From Streptomyces aurantiogriseus (lineage in GTDB: Bacteria; Actinomycetota; Actinomycetes; Streptomycetales; Streptomycetaceae): DNA of 64,000 bases. Position 1 is the first letter of the stretch, and every line of letters starts with the position of its first letter. The notes beneath the pieces are model-generated. The model had not been told where the DNA came from. It saw nothing but the letters and a program-made list of their open reading frames with translations, and searched no databases. Positions 53,016 through 61,839 of this stretch are shown here, in pieces. Position numbers and translations under genes: made by a program. Where the stretch lies: assembly GCF_014649375.1 (NCBI RefSeq), contig NZ_BMSX01000008.1, positions 124,001-188,000 on the forward strand, given 5' to 3'.

Positions 53016-54056
53016 ATGGGCGTACGAGTCCTGCTCATCGAGGACGACCAGACGATCGCCGAGCCACTCGTCGAGGGTCTCGGACACTTCGGGCTGACGG
53101 TGCATCACGTCCGCACCGGCAACGAGGGGTTGAGAGGGCCGTACGGCGATGTCGTCCTGCTCGACCTGGGGTTGCCGGACGTGGACGGCATCGACGTCTG
53201 CCGTGGCATCCGGCAGACCTCGGACGTCCCGATCATCATCCTCAGCGCGCGGGGTGAGGAGGCCGACCGGGTCCTGGGCCTGGAGCTGGGTGCCGACGAC
53301 TATCTGGCGAAACCGTTCAGCATGCGGGAGCTGGTGGCGCGGGTGCGTGCGGTGACGCGGCGGACGCAGCGCGGGGCGGGGGGAGGGGAGTACGGCGCAG
53401 GGGAGCCGTCCGGCGCAGAGGTCTTCGCGGGCGGCGGCTCCGGCGGCGGCGCCACCACGGCGCCCTTCTCGACCACGTCCTTCGCGACCACCTCCTTCAC
53501 CACGGCGCCCCCCTTCACCACCGCACCGACGGCGGCCGCCCCCGCGCCCCCCGTCCCCGCCCCCGCTGCCCCCTTCGACCCCGTACCGCCGCCCCCCGAG
53601 GCCGCCGAGGGCGCCGTCGTCGGTCCTCTGGTGGTCGACCGGCGGACCCGGCAGGTGTGGGTGGGGGACGAGGCCGTGGTGCTGACGCCGAAGGAGTTCG
53701 AGCTGCTCGCGCTGCTCACCGAGGACCCCGGGGCCGTGTACTCGCGGCAGCAGATCCTCGACCGGGTGTGGGACCCGCACTACGAGGGGCCGACGAAGAC
53801 GCTGGACGTGCATGTCGCCACGCTGCGGCGGAAGTTGGGCAACCCGGCGTGGATCCAGACGCTGCGCGGCGTGGGATTCCGGCTGGCGGTGCAGACGGCT
53901 CCGCCGGGCGCGCAGCCGACGTACGCGGCCCCGGGCCCGCAGTCGACGTACGCGGCCCCGGGCGCGCAGCCGACGTACGCGGCGCCGGGCTCGCACACGG
54001 CGTTCGATCCCCCCGGCGGCTACCCGTCCCACCAGCAGCCGGCGGCGTATCGATGA
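53016..54056 (+). CDS. OmpR/PhoB-type response regulator with a long linker
   Basis: 346 residues, well above the usual ~225-240. Receiver at 1-120: LLIEDDQTIAEPL, phosphorylated Asp in VVLLDLGLPDVDGIDV, and the Lys in DDYLAKPFS. DNA-binding winged helix at about 197-295 (LTPKEFELLALLTEDPGAVYS ... LRGVGFRLAVQ). In between are ~75 residues of Ala/Pro/Thr/Phe-rich linker. After it a ~50-residue tail repeats TYAAPG(A/P)QP. Both extras are Streptomyces-like low complexity. Stop overlaps the kinase start (ATGA). Confidence 0.92.
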   Translation: MGVRVLLIEDDQTIAEPLVEGLGHFGLTVHHVRTGNEGLRGPYGDVVLLDLGLPDVDGIDVCRGIRQTSDVPIIILSARGEEADRVLGLELGADDYLAKPFSMRELVARVRAVTRRTQRGAGGGEYGAGEPSGAEVFAGGGSGGGATTAPFSTTSFATTSFTTAPPFTTAPTAAAPAPPVPAPAAPFDPVPPPPEAAEGAVVGPLVVDRRTRQVWVGDEAVVLTPKEFELLALLTEDPGAVYSRQQILDRVWDPHYEGPTKTLDVHVATLRRKLGNPAWIQTLRGVGFRLAVQTAPPGAQPTYAAPGPQSTYAAPGAQPTYAAPGSHTAFDPPGGYPSHQQPAAYR

Positions 54057-55537
54057 CCCGTCGGCTGCTGCTCAGTTACCTCACGCTCGCCGCCCTGGTG
54101 CTGGTCTGTCTGGAGATCCCGCTCGGCTTCGTCTACTCGCGGGGCGAGCGGGAGCGGGTGACCAACGCGGCGAAGGACGAGGCGGAGTCGGTGTCGGCGT
54201 TCGCCTCGCTGTCCATCTCGGCGGGAAGTGCCGCGCGGGACCTGCCCGAGCGGGCGGCCCACTGCGCCGAGCGCATCGGCGGCAAGGTGCTGATCGTGGA
54301 CCGGTCCGGGGCACTGCTGGCCAGTTCGCACCCGCTGTCCGAGCGGGAGGAGCGCGAGCTCGCGTCCTGGCCGGGCATCGCCGCCGCGCTGCGCGGGATC
54401 GCGACGGCGGACGTGCGCACCTCGACCATCGGCGGCGTGGAGTATCTGGCGGTGGCCACCCCGGTGCGGCACGGTGCCGAGGACCAGGGTGCCGTCCGTA
54501 TCACCGTGCCGACCCGGATGGTGCACGAACGGGTCCACCACGTCTGGCTGTTGCTGGTCCTCGGCGGGCTCGGGGTGCTCGCGGCCGTCGCCGTCCTCGG
54601 CTTCGCCATCGCCCGCTGGACCGGTCGGCCCATCCGTGAACTGGAGCGCGCCACGAACGAGTTGGCCGTCGGCGGCACCGTCGCCCCGGTGCCGATCACC
54701 AAGGGGCCGCCGGAGGTGCGCAGCCTCGCCGCGACCTTCAACCGCACGGCCGCACGGCTGGAACACCTCCTGGCCTCCCAGCGCGCCTTCGCCGGCGAGG
54801 CCTCGCACCAGCTGAAGACCCCGCTCGCCGCACTGCGGCTACGGCTGGAGAACCTCGAGAGCGACATCGCCCTGAATGCCCGCGGTTCCCTCACCGCCGC
54901 GCTGACCGAGACCGACCGGCTGGCCCGGATGGTCGAGGGGCTGCTCGCGATGGCCCGGCTCGACGAGAGCGCCGCCGTACGGGAACGGGTCGCCCTGGAC
55001 CAGGTGTGCGCGGAACGGCACCGCGCCTGGACGCCGCTGTACGAGCAGTACGGCGTCCACCTCGCGCTGGCCGGGGACTTCACCGGTGAGGTGCTGGCCG
55101 TGCCCGGGGCCGTCGAGCAGATCCTCGACAACCTGCTCTCCAACGCCCTGCGCGTGTCACCCCCCGGCTCCACCGTCTCCATCGACCCGCGCCGGCACTC
55201 CCCCCACGAACGCCGCTTCCCGCACCGCCCGGCCGGCCCCGCCTGGGTCGAGCTGCACGTCATGGACGAGGGCCCCGGTATGACCGAGGAGCAGCGCCGC
55301 CGCGCCTTCGACCGCTTCTGGCGCGCCCCGGACGCCCCCAAGGGCGGCACCGGCCTCGGCCTCGCCCTGGTCCAGCGCCTCGCCCACGCCAGCGGCGGCG
55401 AGGCGATCCTGCGCCGGGCCCCGCTCGGCGGCCTGGACGCGGTGATCCGCCTCCCCGCGGTGGGCCGGTCCGGCCCCGGCGCCCCCTCGCAGCGCCCGGC
55501 GAGACCGTTGCAGACCGCGACACGGGGCCAGGCGTAG
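54053..55537 (+). CDS. sensor histidine kinase
   Basis: 494 residues; HAMP-type membrane sensor. Helix 1 (LLLSYLTLAALVLVCLEIPLG), an external domain of ~130 residues, helix 2 (VWLLLVLGGLGVLAAVAVLG), HAMP (RPIRELERATNELAVGG), H-box in GEASHQLKTPLAALRLRLEN, and ATPase N, G1 and G2 boxes (LDNLLSNALRVSP, DEGPGMT, GGTGLGLALVQRL). Coupled with the regulator upstream. Signal unknown; the SulP/carbonic anhydrase operon is divergent from the pair and may be its target. Confidence 0.93.
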   Translation: MTRRLLLSYLTLAALVLVCLEIPLGFVYSRGERERVTNAAKDEAESVSAFASLSISAGSAARDLPERAAHCAERIGGKVLIVDRSGALLASSHPLSEREERELASWPGIAAALRGIATADVRTSTIGGVEYLAVATPVRHGAEDQGAVRITVPTRMVHERVHHVWLLLVLGGLGVLAAVAVLGFAIARWTGRPIRELERATNELAVGGTVAPVPITKGPPEVRSLAATFNRTAARLEHLLASQRAFAGEASHQLKTPLAALRLRLENLESDIALNARGSLTAALTETDRLARMVEGLLAMARLDESAAVRERVALDQVCAERHRAWTPLYEQYGVHLALAGDFTGEVLAVPGAVEQILDNLLSNALRVSPPGSTVSIDPRRHSPHERRFPHRPAGPAWVELHVMDEGPGMTEEQRRRAFDRFWRAPDAPKGGTGLGLALVQRLAHASGGEAILRRAPLGGLDAVIRLPAVGRSGPGAPSQRPARPLQTATRGQA

Positions 55538-55877
55538 GGCGAGAGGCTGCCGGTGCCCCTGGGCCTGCCGCGTCGGAGTTCCGGCGCGCGTCCCGCCGGC
55601 CGCGACAGCGCGGCGACGGTCAGCACGACGGGGACTGCGTACCACCACCGGCGCAGCCGCTCGGTCTTGACGAACTCCCATGTCAGAGGTGCGGTGACGA
55701 CCGGGACGGCCAGGCCGGGGCCGGACGCGAAGCCCGAGCGCGCGACGGTTTCGCTGTCTCAGGGACCGGCGGGGCCGGCCAGGTACGCGAGGAAGCCCCC
55801 ACACGACGCCCACACGACGCCGCAGGGCGAGGCCCGGTGTGTCCGGGCCTCGCCCTGCGGCGGGTGGTCGTGGGCCG
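55538..55877. other. 340-bp gap with a hydrophobic minus-strand frame
   Basis: On the minus strand, roughly 55770-55590, reads GFASGPGLAVPVVTAPLTWE and VKTERLRRWWYAVPVVLTVA: a membrane-protein-like run with no good start and an in-frame stop just upstream. It continues without stop far into the antisense of the kinase. Possible remnant. The terminator at 55821 lies here. Confidence 0.35.
55821..55859. terminator. perfect 17-bp-arm terminator of the nitrite operon
   Basis: CGCAGGGCGAGGCCCGG (55821-55837), TGTGT, CCGGGCCTCGCCCTGCG (55843-55859). Confidence 0.88.
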
Positions 55878-56228
55878 TCAGGCCGTCCGTACCTCGTACG
55901 TCGTGATCAGCACCGTCTCGTCGTCCAGGCACTGGCCGCTCCGCAGGTCGAAGCGCTGCTTGAGGAGCGGGGAGGCGACGAAGGGGCGGCCCTGGTGGGT
56001 GCCGGTGAGGCCGCGGGAGAGAACGGCCGCGCCGCCGAAGGGGTCGCGGTTGTCGATGGCGTACAGCTCGCCCCTGCGGTCGCGGAACAGGGCGACCTGG
56101 CGGCCGTCGGGCAGCAGGGCGGCCACGCCGCGGCCGGGGACGAGCTGGTGCAGGTCGCAGACCGTGAACCAGTCGTCCGCCAGCTTCAGCTGGACCTTCA
56201 GGTCGGTCGTCTCGGGTGCCAGGGTCAT
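55878..56228 (-). CDS. nirD: nitrite reductase small subunit
   Basis: NirD, 116 residues, Rieske-like fold (LADDWFTVCDLHQLVPGRGV, VALFRDRRGELYAIDNRDPF, VASPLLKQRFDLRSGQCLDD). The Cys/His cluster ligands of true Rieske proteins are absent, as is normal for NirD. Needed with NirB for NADH-driven nitrite reduction to ammonium. ATG overlaps the nirB stop by four bases (ATGA). Confidence 0.93.
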   Translation of the reverse strand: MTLAPETTDLKVQLKLADDWFTVCDLHQLVPGRGVAALLPDGRQVALFRDRRGELYAIDNRDPFGGAAVLSRGLTGTHQGRPFVASPLLKQRFDLRSGQCLDDETVLITTYEVRTA

Positions 56229-58831
56229 CGCTGGGCGGTTCCTTCCAGGACGTCTTCCGTGGGTCGCATGCCGATGGAGAGCAGCGGCAGGTCGGGCTTG
56301 ATCTGGTCGCGCTCGGGGACGAAGCCGACGACCGGGTCGGGGGTGTCGGGGGCGTTCACGAAGGAGACGAAGCGGGAGAGCTTCTCCGGGTCGTTGATGG
56401 TCTCCGCCCACTCGTCGCGGTAGTTCGCGACATGGGCCGCCATCAGGGACTCCAGCTCCTCGCAGATGCCGAGGGAGTCCTCCACGACGACGTCCCGTAC
56501 GTGGTCCAGGCCGCCGGGGATCCGCTCCAGCCACGTCGACGTGCGCTCCAGACGGTCCGCCGTGCGGATGTAGAACATCAGGAAGCGGTCGATCAGGCGG
56601 ATCAGCTCGGCGTCGGACAGGTCCTGCGCCAGCAGGTCCGCGTGGCGCGGGGTGGCGCCGCCGTTGCCGCCGACGTACAGGTTCCAGCCGTTGGCGGTGG
56701 CGATGACGCCGAAGTCCTTCGACTGGGCCTCCGCGCACTCGCGCTGGCAGCCGGAGACCGCCGACTTGAGCTTGTGCGGGGAACGCAAGCCCCGGTAGCG
56801 CAGCTCCAGGTCGATCGCCATGCGGACGGAGTCCTGGACGCCGTAGCGGCACCAGGTCTGGCCGACGCAGGACTTCACCGTGCGCAGCGCCTTGCCGTAC
56901 GCGTGCCCGGACTCGAAGCCGGCGTCCACCAGCCGCGCCCAGATCAGCGGCAGCTGCTCCACCCGCGCGCCGAACATGTCGATGCGCTGGCCGCCCGTGA
57001 TCTTCGTGTAGAGGCCGAAGTCGCGGGCGATCTCGCCGATCACGATCAGCCCCTCGGGGGTGACCTCACCGCCGGGGATGCGCGGCACGACCGAGTACGA
57101 GCCGTTCTTCTGCAGGTTGGCGAGGAAGTGGTCGTTGCTGTCCTGCAAGGCGGCCTGCTCGCCGTCCAGGACGTAGCCGCTCGCGCCGATCGTCGGGGCG
57201 AGGGAGGCGATGATCGAGCCGACCGCCGGCTTGCAGATCTCGCAGCCGTCGCCGCCCCGGGCGTTCTCGCGGCCGTAGCGGTCCAGCAGGTCCTGGTAGG
57301 TGTTGATGCGCAGGGCGAGGACGATCTCGTACAGCTCCTCGCGGGTCTGCGAGAAGCAGCCGCACAGGCCCTTGTCGACCTCGACGCCGCTGGCCTCCAG
57401 CTCGGCGTTGATCAGCTGGCCGAGGACCTTGACGCAGCTGCCGCACGTCGTACCGGCCTTGGTGCACTTCTTCACCTCGGGCACGGTCGTGCACTGGTGG
57501 TCGGTGACCGCGCCGCGGATCGTGCCCTTGGTGACGTTGTTGCAGGAGCAGATGATCGCCTCGTCCGGCAGCGCGGACGGGCCGAGCTGGGCGGGTGCTC
57601 CGGCGCCGGCCGGCAGCACCAGCGACTCGGGCGAGACCGGCGGGACCGAGCCGGTGAAGGCCTTCAGCGTGCCGTACGCCTCCGCGTCACCGACCAGGAT
57701 GCCGCCGAGCAGCGTGCCGTCGCGGCCGATGACCAGCTTCTTGTACAGGCCGGCGCGGGAGTCGGAGTAGATGACGTCCAGGCAGTCCTCCGTGGCGCCG
57801 TGCGCGTCGCCGAAGGACGCCACGTCCACGCCGAGCAGCTTCAGCTTGGTGGACAGGTCGGCGCCGGTGAAGGCGGCCTCGTCGGCGGCGATCGTGGCGG
57901 CCGCGGTCTCGGCCTGCTCGTAACCGGGGGCCACCAGGCCGTACACCCGGCCGTCCGCGGCCAGCGCGCACTCGCCGATCGCGAAGACGTGCGGGTCCGA
58001 GACCGTCCGGCACTGCTCGTCGACGCTGATGCCGCCGCGCTCACCGACCGTCAGACCGCAGTCGCGGGCCAGCTGGTCGCGGGGGCGGACACCGGCGGAG
58101 AACACCACCATGTCGGTGGCCAGTTCGGAACCGTCGGACAGCTTCATTCCGGTGACCGCGCCGGACTCGTCGACCACGATCTCCTGCGTGCCGACGCCGG
58201 TGTGGACGGACAGGCCCATGTCCTCGATGGTGCGCAGCAGCGCGGCGCCACCGCCCTCGTCGACCTGGACGGGCATCAGGCGCGGAGCGAACTCCACGAT
58301 GTGCGCCTCGACTCCGAGCCCCTTGAGCGCACCCGCCGCCTCGAGTCCCAGCAGACCGCCGCCGACCACCGCACCGGTGGTCGCCTTCGTCTTCGCGTAC
58401 TCCTCGATCGCGAGCAGGTCCTCGATCGTGCGGTAGACGAAACAGCCCTGGGCGTCCTTGTTCGGGACGGGCGGCACGAACGGGTACGAGCCGGTGGCCA
58501 GGACCAGGACGTCGTAGTCGACGACGAGCCCGGAGCGGGCGGTCACCTTCTTCGCCTCGCGGTCGATGGTCTCCGCCGGGTCACCGATGTACAGCTCGAT
58601 GCCGTGGTCCTTGATGAACTCCATGTCGGTCATGGAGAGGTCCTCGGGCGTCTTGCCCGAGAAGTACGAGGTGAGCGCTACACGGTCGTACGCCGGACGC
58701 GGCTCCTCGCACAGCACGACCACGCGGTGCGTGGCGGTCAGGCCGCGCTCGGCGAGCGCTTCGAGGAAGCGCTGGCCGACCATGCCGTGGCCGACGAGCA
58801 CGATCGTGGGGTTCGCCCCGGTGGCGGTCAT
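56225..58831 (-). CDS. nirB: assimilatory nitrite reductase large subunit
   Basis: 868 residues; NAD(P)H-dependent nitrite reduction to ammonium in the cytoplasm. Order: FAD/NAD Rossmann domains (IVLVGHGMVGQRFLEALAER, VVGGGLLGLEAAGALKGLGV), a BFD-like [2Fe-2S] domain (ICSCNNVTKG ... CGSCVKVLGQ), a second Cys cluster (GCEICKPAVGSI), then the siroheme/[4Fe-4S] domain with CVGQTWCRYG and SGCQRECAEAQ. Full length. Its ATG overlaps the upstream oxidoreductase stop (TGATG). Confidence 0.96.
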   Translation of the reverse strand: MTATGANPTIVLVGHGMVGQRFLEALAERGLTATHRVVVLCEEPRPAYDRVALTSYFSGKTPEDLSMTDMEFIKDHGIELYIGDPAETIDREAKKVTARSGLVVDYDVLVLATGSYPFVPPVPNKDAQGCFVYRTIEDLLAIEEYAKTKATTGAVVGGGLLGLEAAGALKGLGVEAHIVEFAPRLMPVQVDEGGGAALLRTIEDMGLSVHTGVGTQEIVVDESGAVTGMKLSDGSELATDMVVFSAGVRPRDQLARDCGLTVGERGGISVDEQCRTVSDPHVFAIGECALAADGRVYGLVAPGYEQAETAAATIAADEAAFTGADLSTKLKLLGVDVASFGDAHGATEDCLDVIYSDSRAGLYKKLVIGRDGTLLGGILVGDAEAYGTLKAFTGSVPPVSPESLVLPAGAGAPAQLGPSALPDEAIICSCNNVTKGTIRGAVTDHQCTTVPEVKKCTKAGTTCGSCVKVLGQLINAELEASGVEVDKGLCGCFSQTREELYEIVLALRINTYQDLLDRYGRENARGGDGCEICKPAVGSIIASLAPTIGASGYVLDGEQAALQDSNDHFLANLQKNGSYSVVPRIPGGEVTPEGLIVIGEIARDFGLYTKITGGQRIDMFGARVEQLPLIWARLVDAGFESGHAYGKALRTVKSCVGQTWCRYGVQDSVRMAIDLELRYRGLRSPHKLKSAVSGCQRECAEAQSKDFGVIATANGWNLYVGGNGGATPRHADLLAQDLSDAELIRLIDRFLMFYIRTADRLERTSTWLERIPGGLDHVRDVVVEDSLGICEELESLMAAHVANYRDEWAETINDPEKLSRFVSFVNAPDTPDPVVGFVPERDQIKPDLPLLSIGMRPTEDVLEGTAQR

Positions 58832-60042
58832 CAGGAGCCTCCATCATTGGTGAGCAGGTGGAGCAGAGGGCCGTTGTCGGGGAGCGGCTCTGCTCCCTCC
58901 CAGGCGCGGGCGAGCGCGCCGACGGTGCCGAGTTCGCCGACGAGGACCCCGCCGACCAGGCGGTCGTCGCGGACGACGACCTTGCGGTAGGTGCCGCGGG
59001 TGGCGTCGGCGAGCTGCACGACGTCGTCACCGGGGCGTGCCTCCGTCTCGCCGAACGCGGCGAGGTCGAAGGCGGAGTGTCCGTTGAGCGTGAGGCGGGT
59101 CAGGGCACGGGTGCCGGTGTACCGGGCGCTCGCGTTCCCGGTCAGCGCCTCGGCCAGCACGTCCGCCTGTTCGAGGGCGGGGGCGGCGAGGCCGTACACG
59201 TTCCCGTCGTGCTGGGCACAGTCCCCGATCGCGCGGATGTGCGGGTCGGAGGTGCGCAGTTCGTCGTCGACGAGGACGCCCTTGTGGACGGCGAGCCCGG
59301 CGTTCTTGGCGAGACCGGCGCGGGGGGAGACCCCGCAGGCCAGCACCACCAGGTCGGCGTCGAGGGCGTAGCCGTCCGCCATCTCGACGGAGCGGACCGC
59401 GCCGCCGACGCAGCGCACGTCCCGCACTCGGCACTCGGTGTGCACCTCGACGCCGAGGTCCTTCAGGTGCCGCAGGACGAGCCGGGACGCCCCCGGGTCG
59501 AGCTGACGCTCCATGAGCCGCTCGGACTGCTGGGCGAGGACGACCTGCGCGCCGCGCACCGCGAGGGCGCGGGCGGCGGAGACCCCGAGGAGCCCGCCGC
59601 CGATGACGACCGCCCGCACACCCGGCCGGACCGCCTTGGACAGGCCCAGGCAGTCGTCCATGGTCCGGAACGCGTGGACGCCCTCCGGCAGCTCGTGGTC
59701 GGGCGTGAACAGGCCGCGCAGCGGCGGCAGCACCGGGTTGGATCCGGTGGCCAGCACCAGCGTGTCGTATGCGATCTCCGAGCCGTCCGCGCAGGCCACG
59801 GTCCGCCGGTCGCGGTCGATGCCGGTGACCCGGGCCCGGACCAGCGCGGCGGGCGCGGGCAGCGCGATCACCTCGGGGGCGTACCGCCCGGCCAGCACCT
59901 CGGCGAGCAGGACCCGGTTGTACGGGAGGTGCTCCTCCTCGCCGATCAGTACCGCGGGCGTGCCGAGCTCACCGAGCCGCCGGGCGAGCCGTACGCCCGC
60001 GAGGCCGGCGCCGATCACCACCACACGCGAATTCGAGGTCAT
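58831..60042 (-). CDS. FAD-dependent NAD(P)H oxidoreductase of the nitrite operon
   Basis: 403 residues, pyridine nucleotide-disulphide oxidoreductase class. Two dinucleotide-binding folds: VVVIGAGLAGVRLARRLGEL at the N-terminus and AVVIGGGLLGVSAARALAVR near 145; FAD motif TSDPHIRAIGDCAQH. It resembles the electron-transfer half of NirB (a duplicate) and of NasB-type proteins. In an operon with nirB and nirD, likely a reductase feeding nitrite or nitrate reductase. The start ATG 60042 has a poor ribosome site. Confidence 0.9.
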   Translation of the reverse strand: MTSNSRVVVIGAGLAGVRLARRLGELGTPAVLIGEEEHLPYNRVLLAEVLAGRYAPEVIALPAPAALVRARVTGIDRDRRTVACADGSEIAYDTLVLATGSNPVLPPLRGLFTPDHELPEGVHAFRTMDDCLGLSKAVRPGVRAVVIGGGLLGVSAARALAVRGAQVVLAQQSERLMERQLDPGASRLVLRHLKDLGVEVHTECRVRDVRCVGGAVRSVEMADGYALDADLVVLACGVSPRAGLAKNAGLAVHKGVLVDDELRTSDPHIRAIGDCAQHDGNVYGLAAPALEQADVLAEALTGNASARYTGTRALTRLTLNGHSAFDLAAFGETEARPGDDVVQLADATRGTYRKVVVRDDRLVGGVLVGELGTVGALARAWEGAEPLPDNGPLLHLLTNDGGS

Positions 60043-60065
60043 GTCATCGAGCGTGCGATGCGGAG

Positions 60066-60092
60066 GTTACCCGGCCGCATCACGGTTGTTTC
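60066..60092 (-). promoter_or_regulatory. three phased GlnR-like half-sites upstream of the nitrite operon
   Basis: Minus strand reads GAAAC (60092-60088), six bases, GATGC (60081-60077), six bases, GTAAC (60070-60066): half-sites at exact 11-bp intervals. GlnR in Streptomyces binds GTnAC-n6-GAAAC-type repeats and is known to control nirB. The order here is not canonical, so binding is probable but untested. Centre lies ~35 bp before the start. Confidence 0.55.
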
Positions 60093-60251
60093 CCGCGAGG
60101 AACGCTGCCCTCAGCGGGGGCGAGGCGGGGGTGTGAGGGTTTCCGGATGTGGTGCGGGACGGCCTGTGAGGTGGCGGGAAGGGCCGCCGGACGACGGCCC
60201 GGAACCTCAGAACTGCCTCAGTTCGATGGACGAGCCATGTATCCGGTCCCG

Positions 60252-60264
60252 TAGGGTCGCGATC
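60252..60264 (+). promoter_or_regulatory. leaderless -10 for the TauE/SafE gene
   Basis: TAGGGT (60252-60257) plus seven bases to the ATG at 60265. Confidence 0.5.
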
Positions 60265-61047
60265 ATGCCCGACATACCTCTGACCATGGTCGCCGTCCTC
60301 TGTCTCGCCGCCCTCGCGGCAGGCTGGATCGACGCCGTGGTCGGCGGGGGCGGGCTGCTGCTGCTCCCGGCGTTGCTGCTCGGGCTGCCGGCCGGGACCC
60401 CGGCCGCGCACGCGCTCGGCACCAACAAGGCGGTGGCGATCGTCGGCACGGCCGGGGCGGCGGTGACCTACGCCCGCAAGGCGCCGGTCGACGTGGGCGT
60501 GGCCGTGCGGATCGGCCTCGCGGCGCTGGCCGGCTCCTCGGCGGGGGCCTTCTTCGCGGCCGGGATGAGCACCGAGGTCCTCAAGCCGGTGATCATGGTG
60601 GTGCTGCTCGGCGTGGCCGCCTTCGTCATCCTGCGCCCCGCCTTCGGCACCGCCCCCACGACCGGCCCGGCGGGCCCGCGCCGCGTCCTCGCCGCGATCG
60701 GCCTGGCCGGCCTCGGCATCGGCTTCTACGACGGCTTCATCGGCCCCGGCACCGGCACCTTCCTCGTCCTCGCCCTCACCGCCGTGCTCCACCTCGACCT
60801 GGTGACCGCCTCCGCCACCGCCAAGATCGTCAACTGCTGCACCAACGCGGGCGCCCTCGCGATGTTCGCCTGGCAGGGGGCCGTGCTGTGGCAACTGGCC
60901 GGCCTGATGGCCGTGTTCAACCTGGCGGGCGGCATGCTGGGGGCACGTACGGCCCTGAAGAAGGGCAGCGGGTTCGTGCGGATCGTGCTGCTGACGGTGG
61001 TCTTCGCGCTGGTGGGGAATCTGGCGTACGAGCAGTGGCTGGCCTGA
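60265..61047 (+). CDS. TauE/SafE-family permease (sulfite/organosulfonate exporter-like)
   Basis: 260 residues, seven or eight membrane helices. Family pattern: AGWIDAVVGGGGLLLLPALL at the first helices and its internal repeat GFYDGFIGPGTGTFLVLALT. Members move sulfite, sulfonates or related anions; the substrate is not shown. Divergent from the nitrite operon; might share control by nitrogen. Confidence 0.9.
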   Translation: MPDIPLTMVAVLCLAALAAGWIDAVVGGGGLLLLPALLLGLPAGTPAAHALGTNKAVAIVGTAGAAVTYARKAPVDVGVAVRIGLAALAGSSAGAFFAAGMSTEVLKPVIMVVLLGVAAFVILRPAFGTAPTTGPAGPRRVLAAIGLAGLGIGFYDGFIGPGTGTFLVLALTAVLHLDLVTASATAKIVNCCTNAGALAMFAWQGAVLWQLAGLMAVFNLAGGMLGARTALKKGSGFVRIVLLTVVFALVGNLAYEQWLA

Positions 61048-61099
61048 CGGGGGCGCACTCCTGGAGGACGGCTGTCGCGGTGCCGCCGGAGCCGTCCAC

Positions 61100-61723
61100 T
61101 CAGCCCGGACGGCTGCCCGTGAGATGCGCGAACACCACGATGTTCCCCTGGTATCCGGTCGCCCGCGAATACCCTCCGCCGCAGGTGATGACCCGCAACT
61201 CCGGCCGCTCGGCCGCTCCGTACACCTTGGCGTCGGGGAAGTTCCGCGCCTCGTACGTCTCGACCGTGTCCACCGTGAACACCGCGACGGTGCCGTCCCG
61301 CCGGTCCACCTCGATCGTGGCGCCCCGCTTCAGGGCGCCGAGGTCGTAGAAGACGGCGGGACCATCGGCGTTGTCGACGTGACCGGCGACGATCGCGGTG
61401 CCGGTCTCGCCGGGGGTGGTGCCGGCCTCGTACCAGCCGGCGAGGTTCTCGCGCTCGGGGGGCGGCACGTCGAGGCTGCCGGTCTCCGTCAGGCCCAGGC
61501 CCATCAGCGGGGCGTCCACGTGGATCGACGGGATGCGGACCCGGTCGGGCGGGGAGGGCGGCAGCGCGGGGGCGGAGCCCGGGTCGGGGCGGCCCGGGCG
61601 GGCCTCGGCCGCGGACGGCTGCGGCGGGGCGTGCGTCTCGGTGCCGTCGGCCAGCAGCCACGCCCCCGAACAGAGGGCGACCGCGGTGACGGCCGCTATC
61701 GCGGTGTTCCCGATCCTGCGCAT
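61100..61723 (-). CDS. class E/F sortase
   Basis: Membrane-anchored transpeptidase that joins a sorting signal to the wall or to another surface group; 207 residues. N-terminal helix (NTAIAAVTAVALCSGAWLLA), Pro-rich linker, then the sortase barrel with catalytic His115 (GHVD), Cys181 (ITCGG) and Arg187. Actinobacterial class E/F. ATG 61723; upstream starts exist but would lie in the gap. Its surface-protein neighbour lies 116 bp upstream in the same direction. Confidence 0.9.
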   Translation of the reverse strand: MRRIGNTAIAAVTAVALCSGAWLLADGTETHAPPQPSAAEARPGRPDPGSAPALPPSPPDRVRIPSIHVDAPLMGLGLTETGSLDVPPPERENLAGWYEAGTTPGETGTAIVAGHVDNADGPAVFYDLGALKRGATIEVDRRDGTVAVFTVDTVETYEARNFPDAKVYGAAERPELRVITCGGGYSRATGYQGNIVVFAHLTGSRPG

Positions 61724-61839
61724 CCGAAGAACCCCTCTCGTCGGCGGAGCCCCGTGCCCCCCTCCGGGCCGCGAGGGGCGTCGGACCCGGAGGGGGAGGG
61801 GAGATGCGGTACCGGTGGACGGACAGCGGAGGGTGCCCG

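Noticed and set aside
56216..58990. 924-aa plus-strand frame over nirB
   Set aside because: Antisense shadow of nirB with no recognisable fold.
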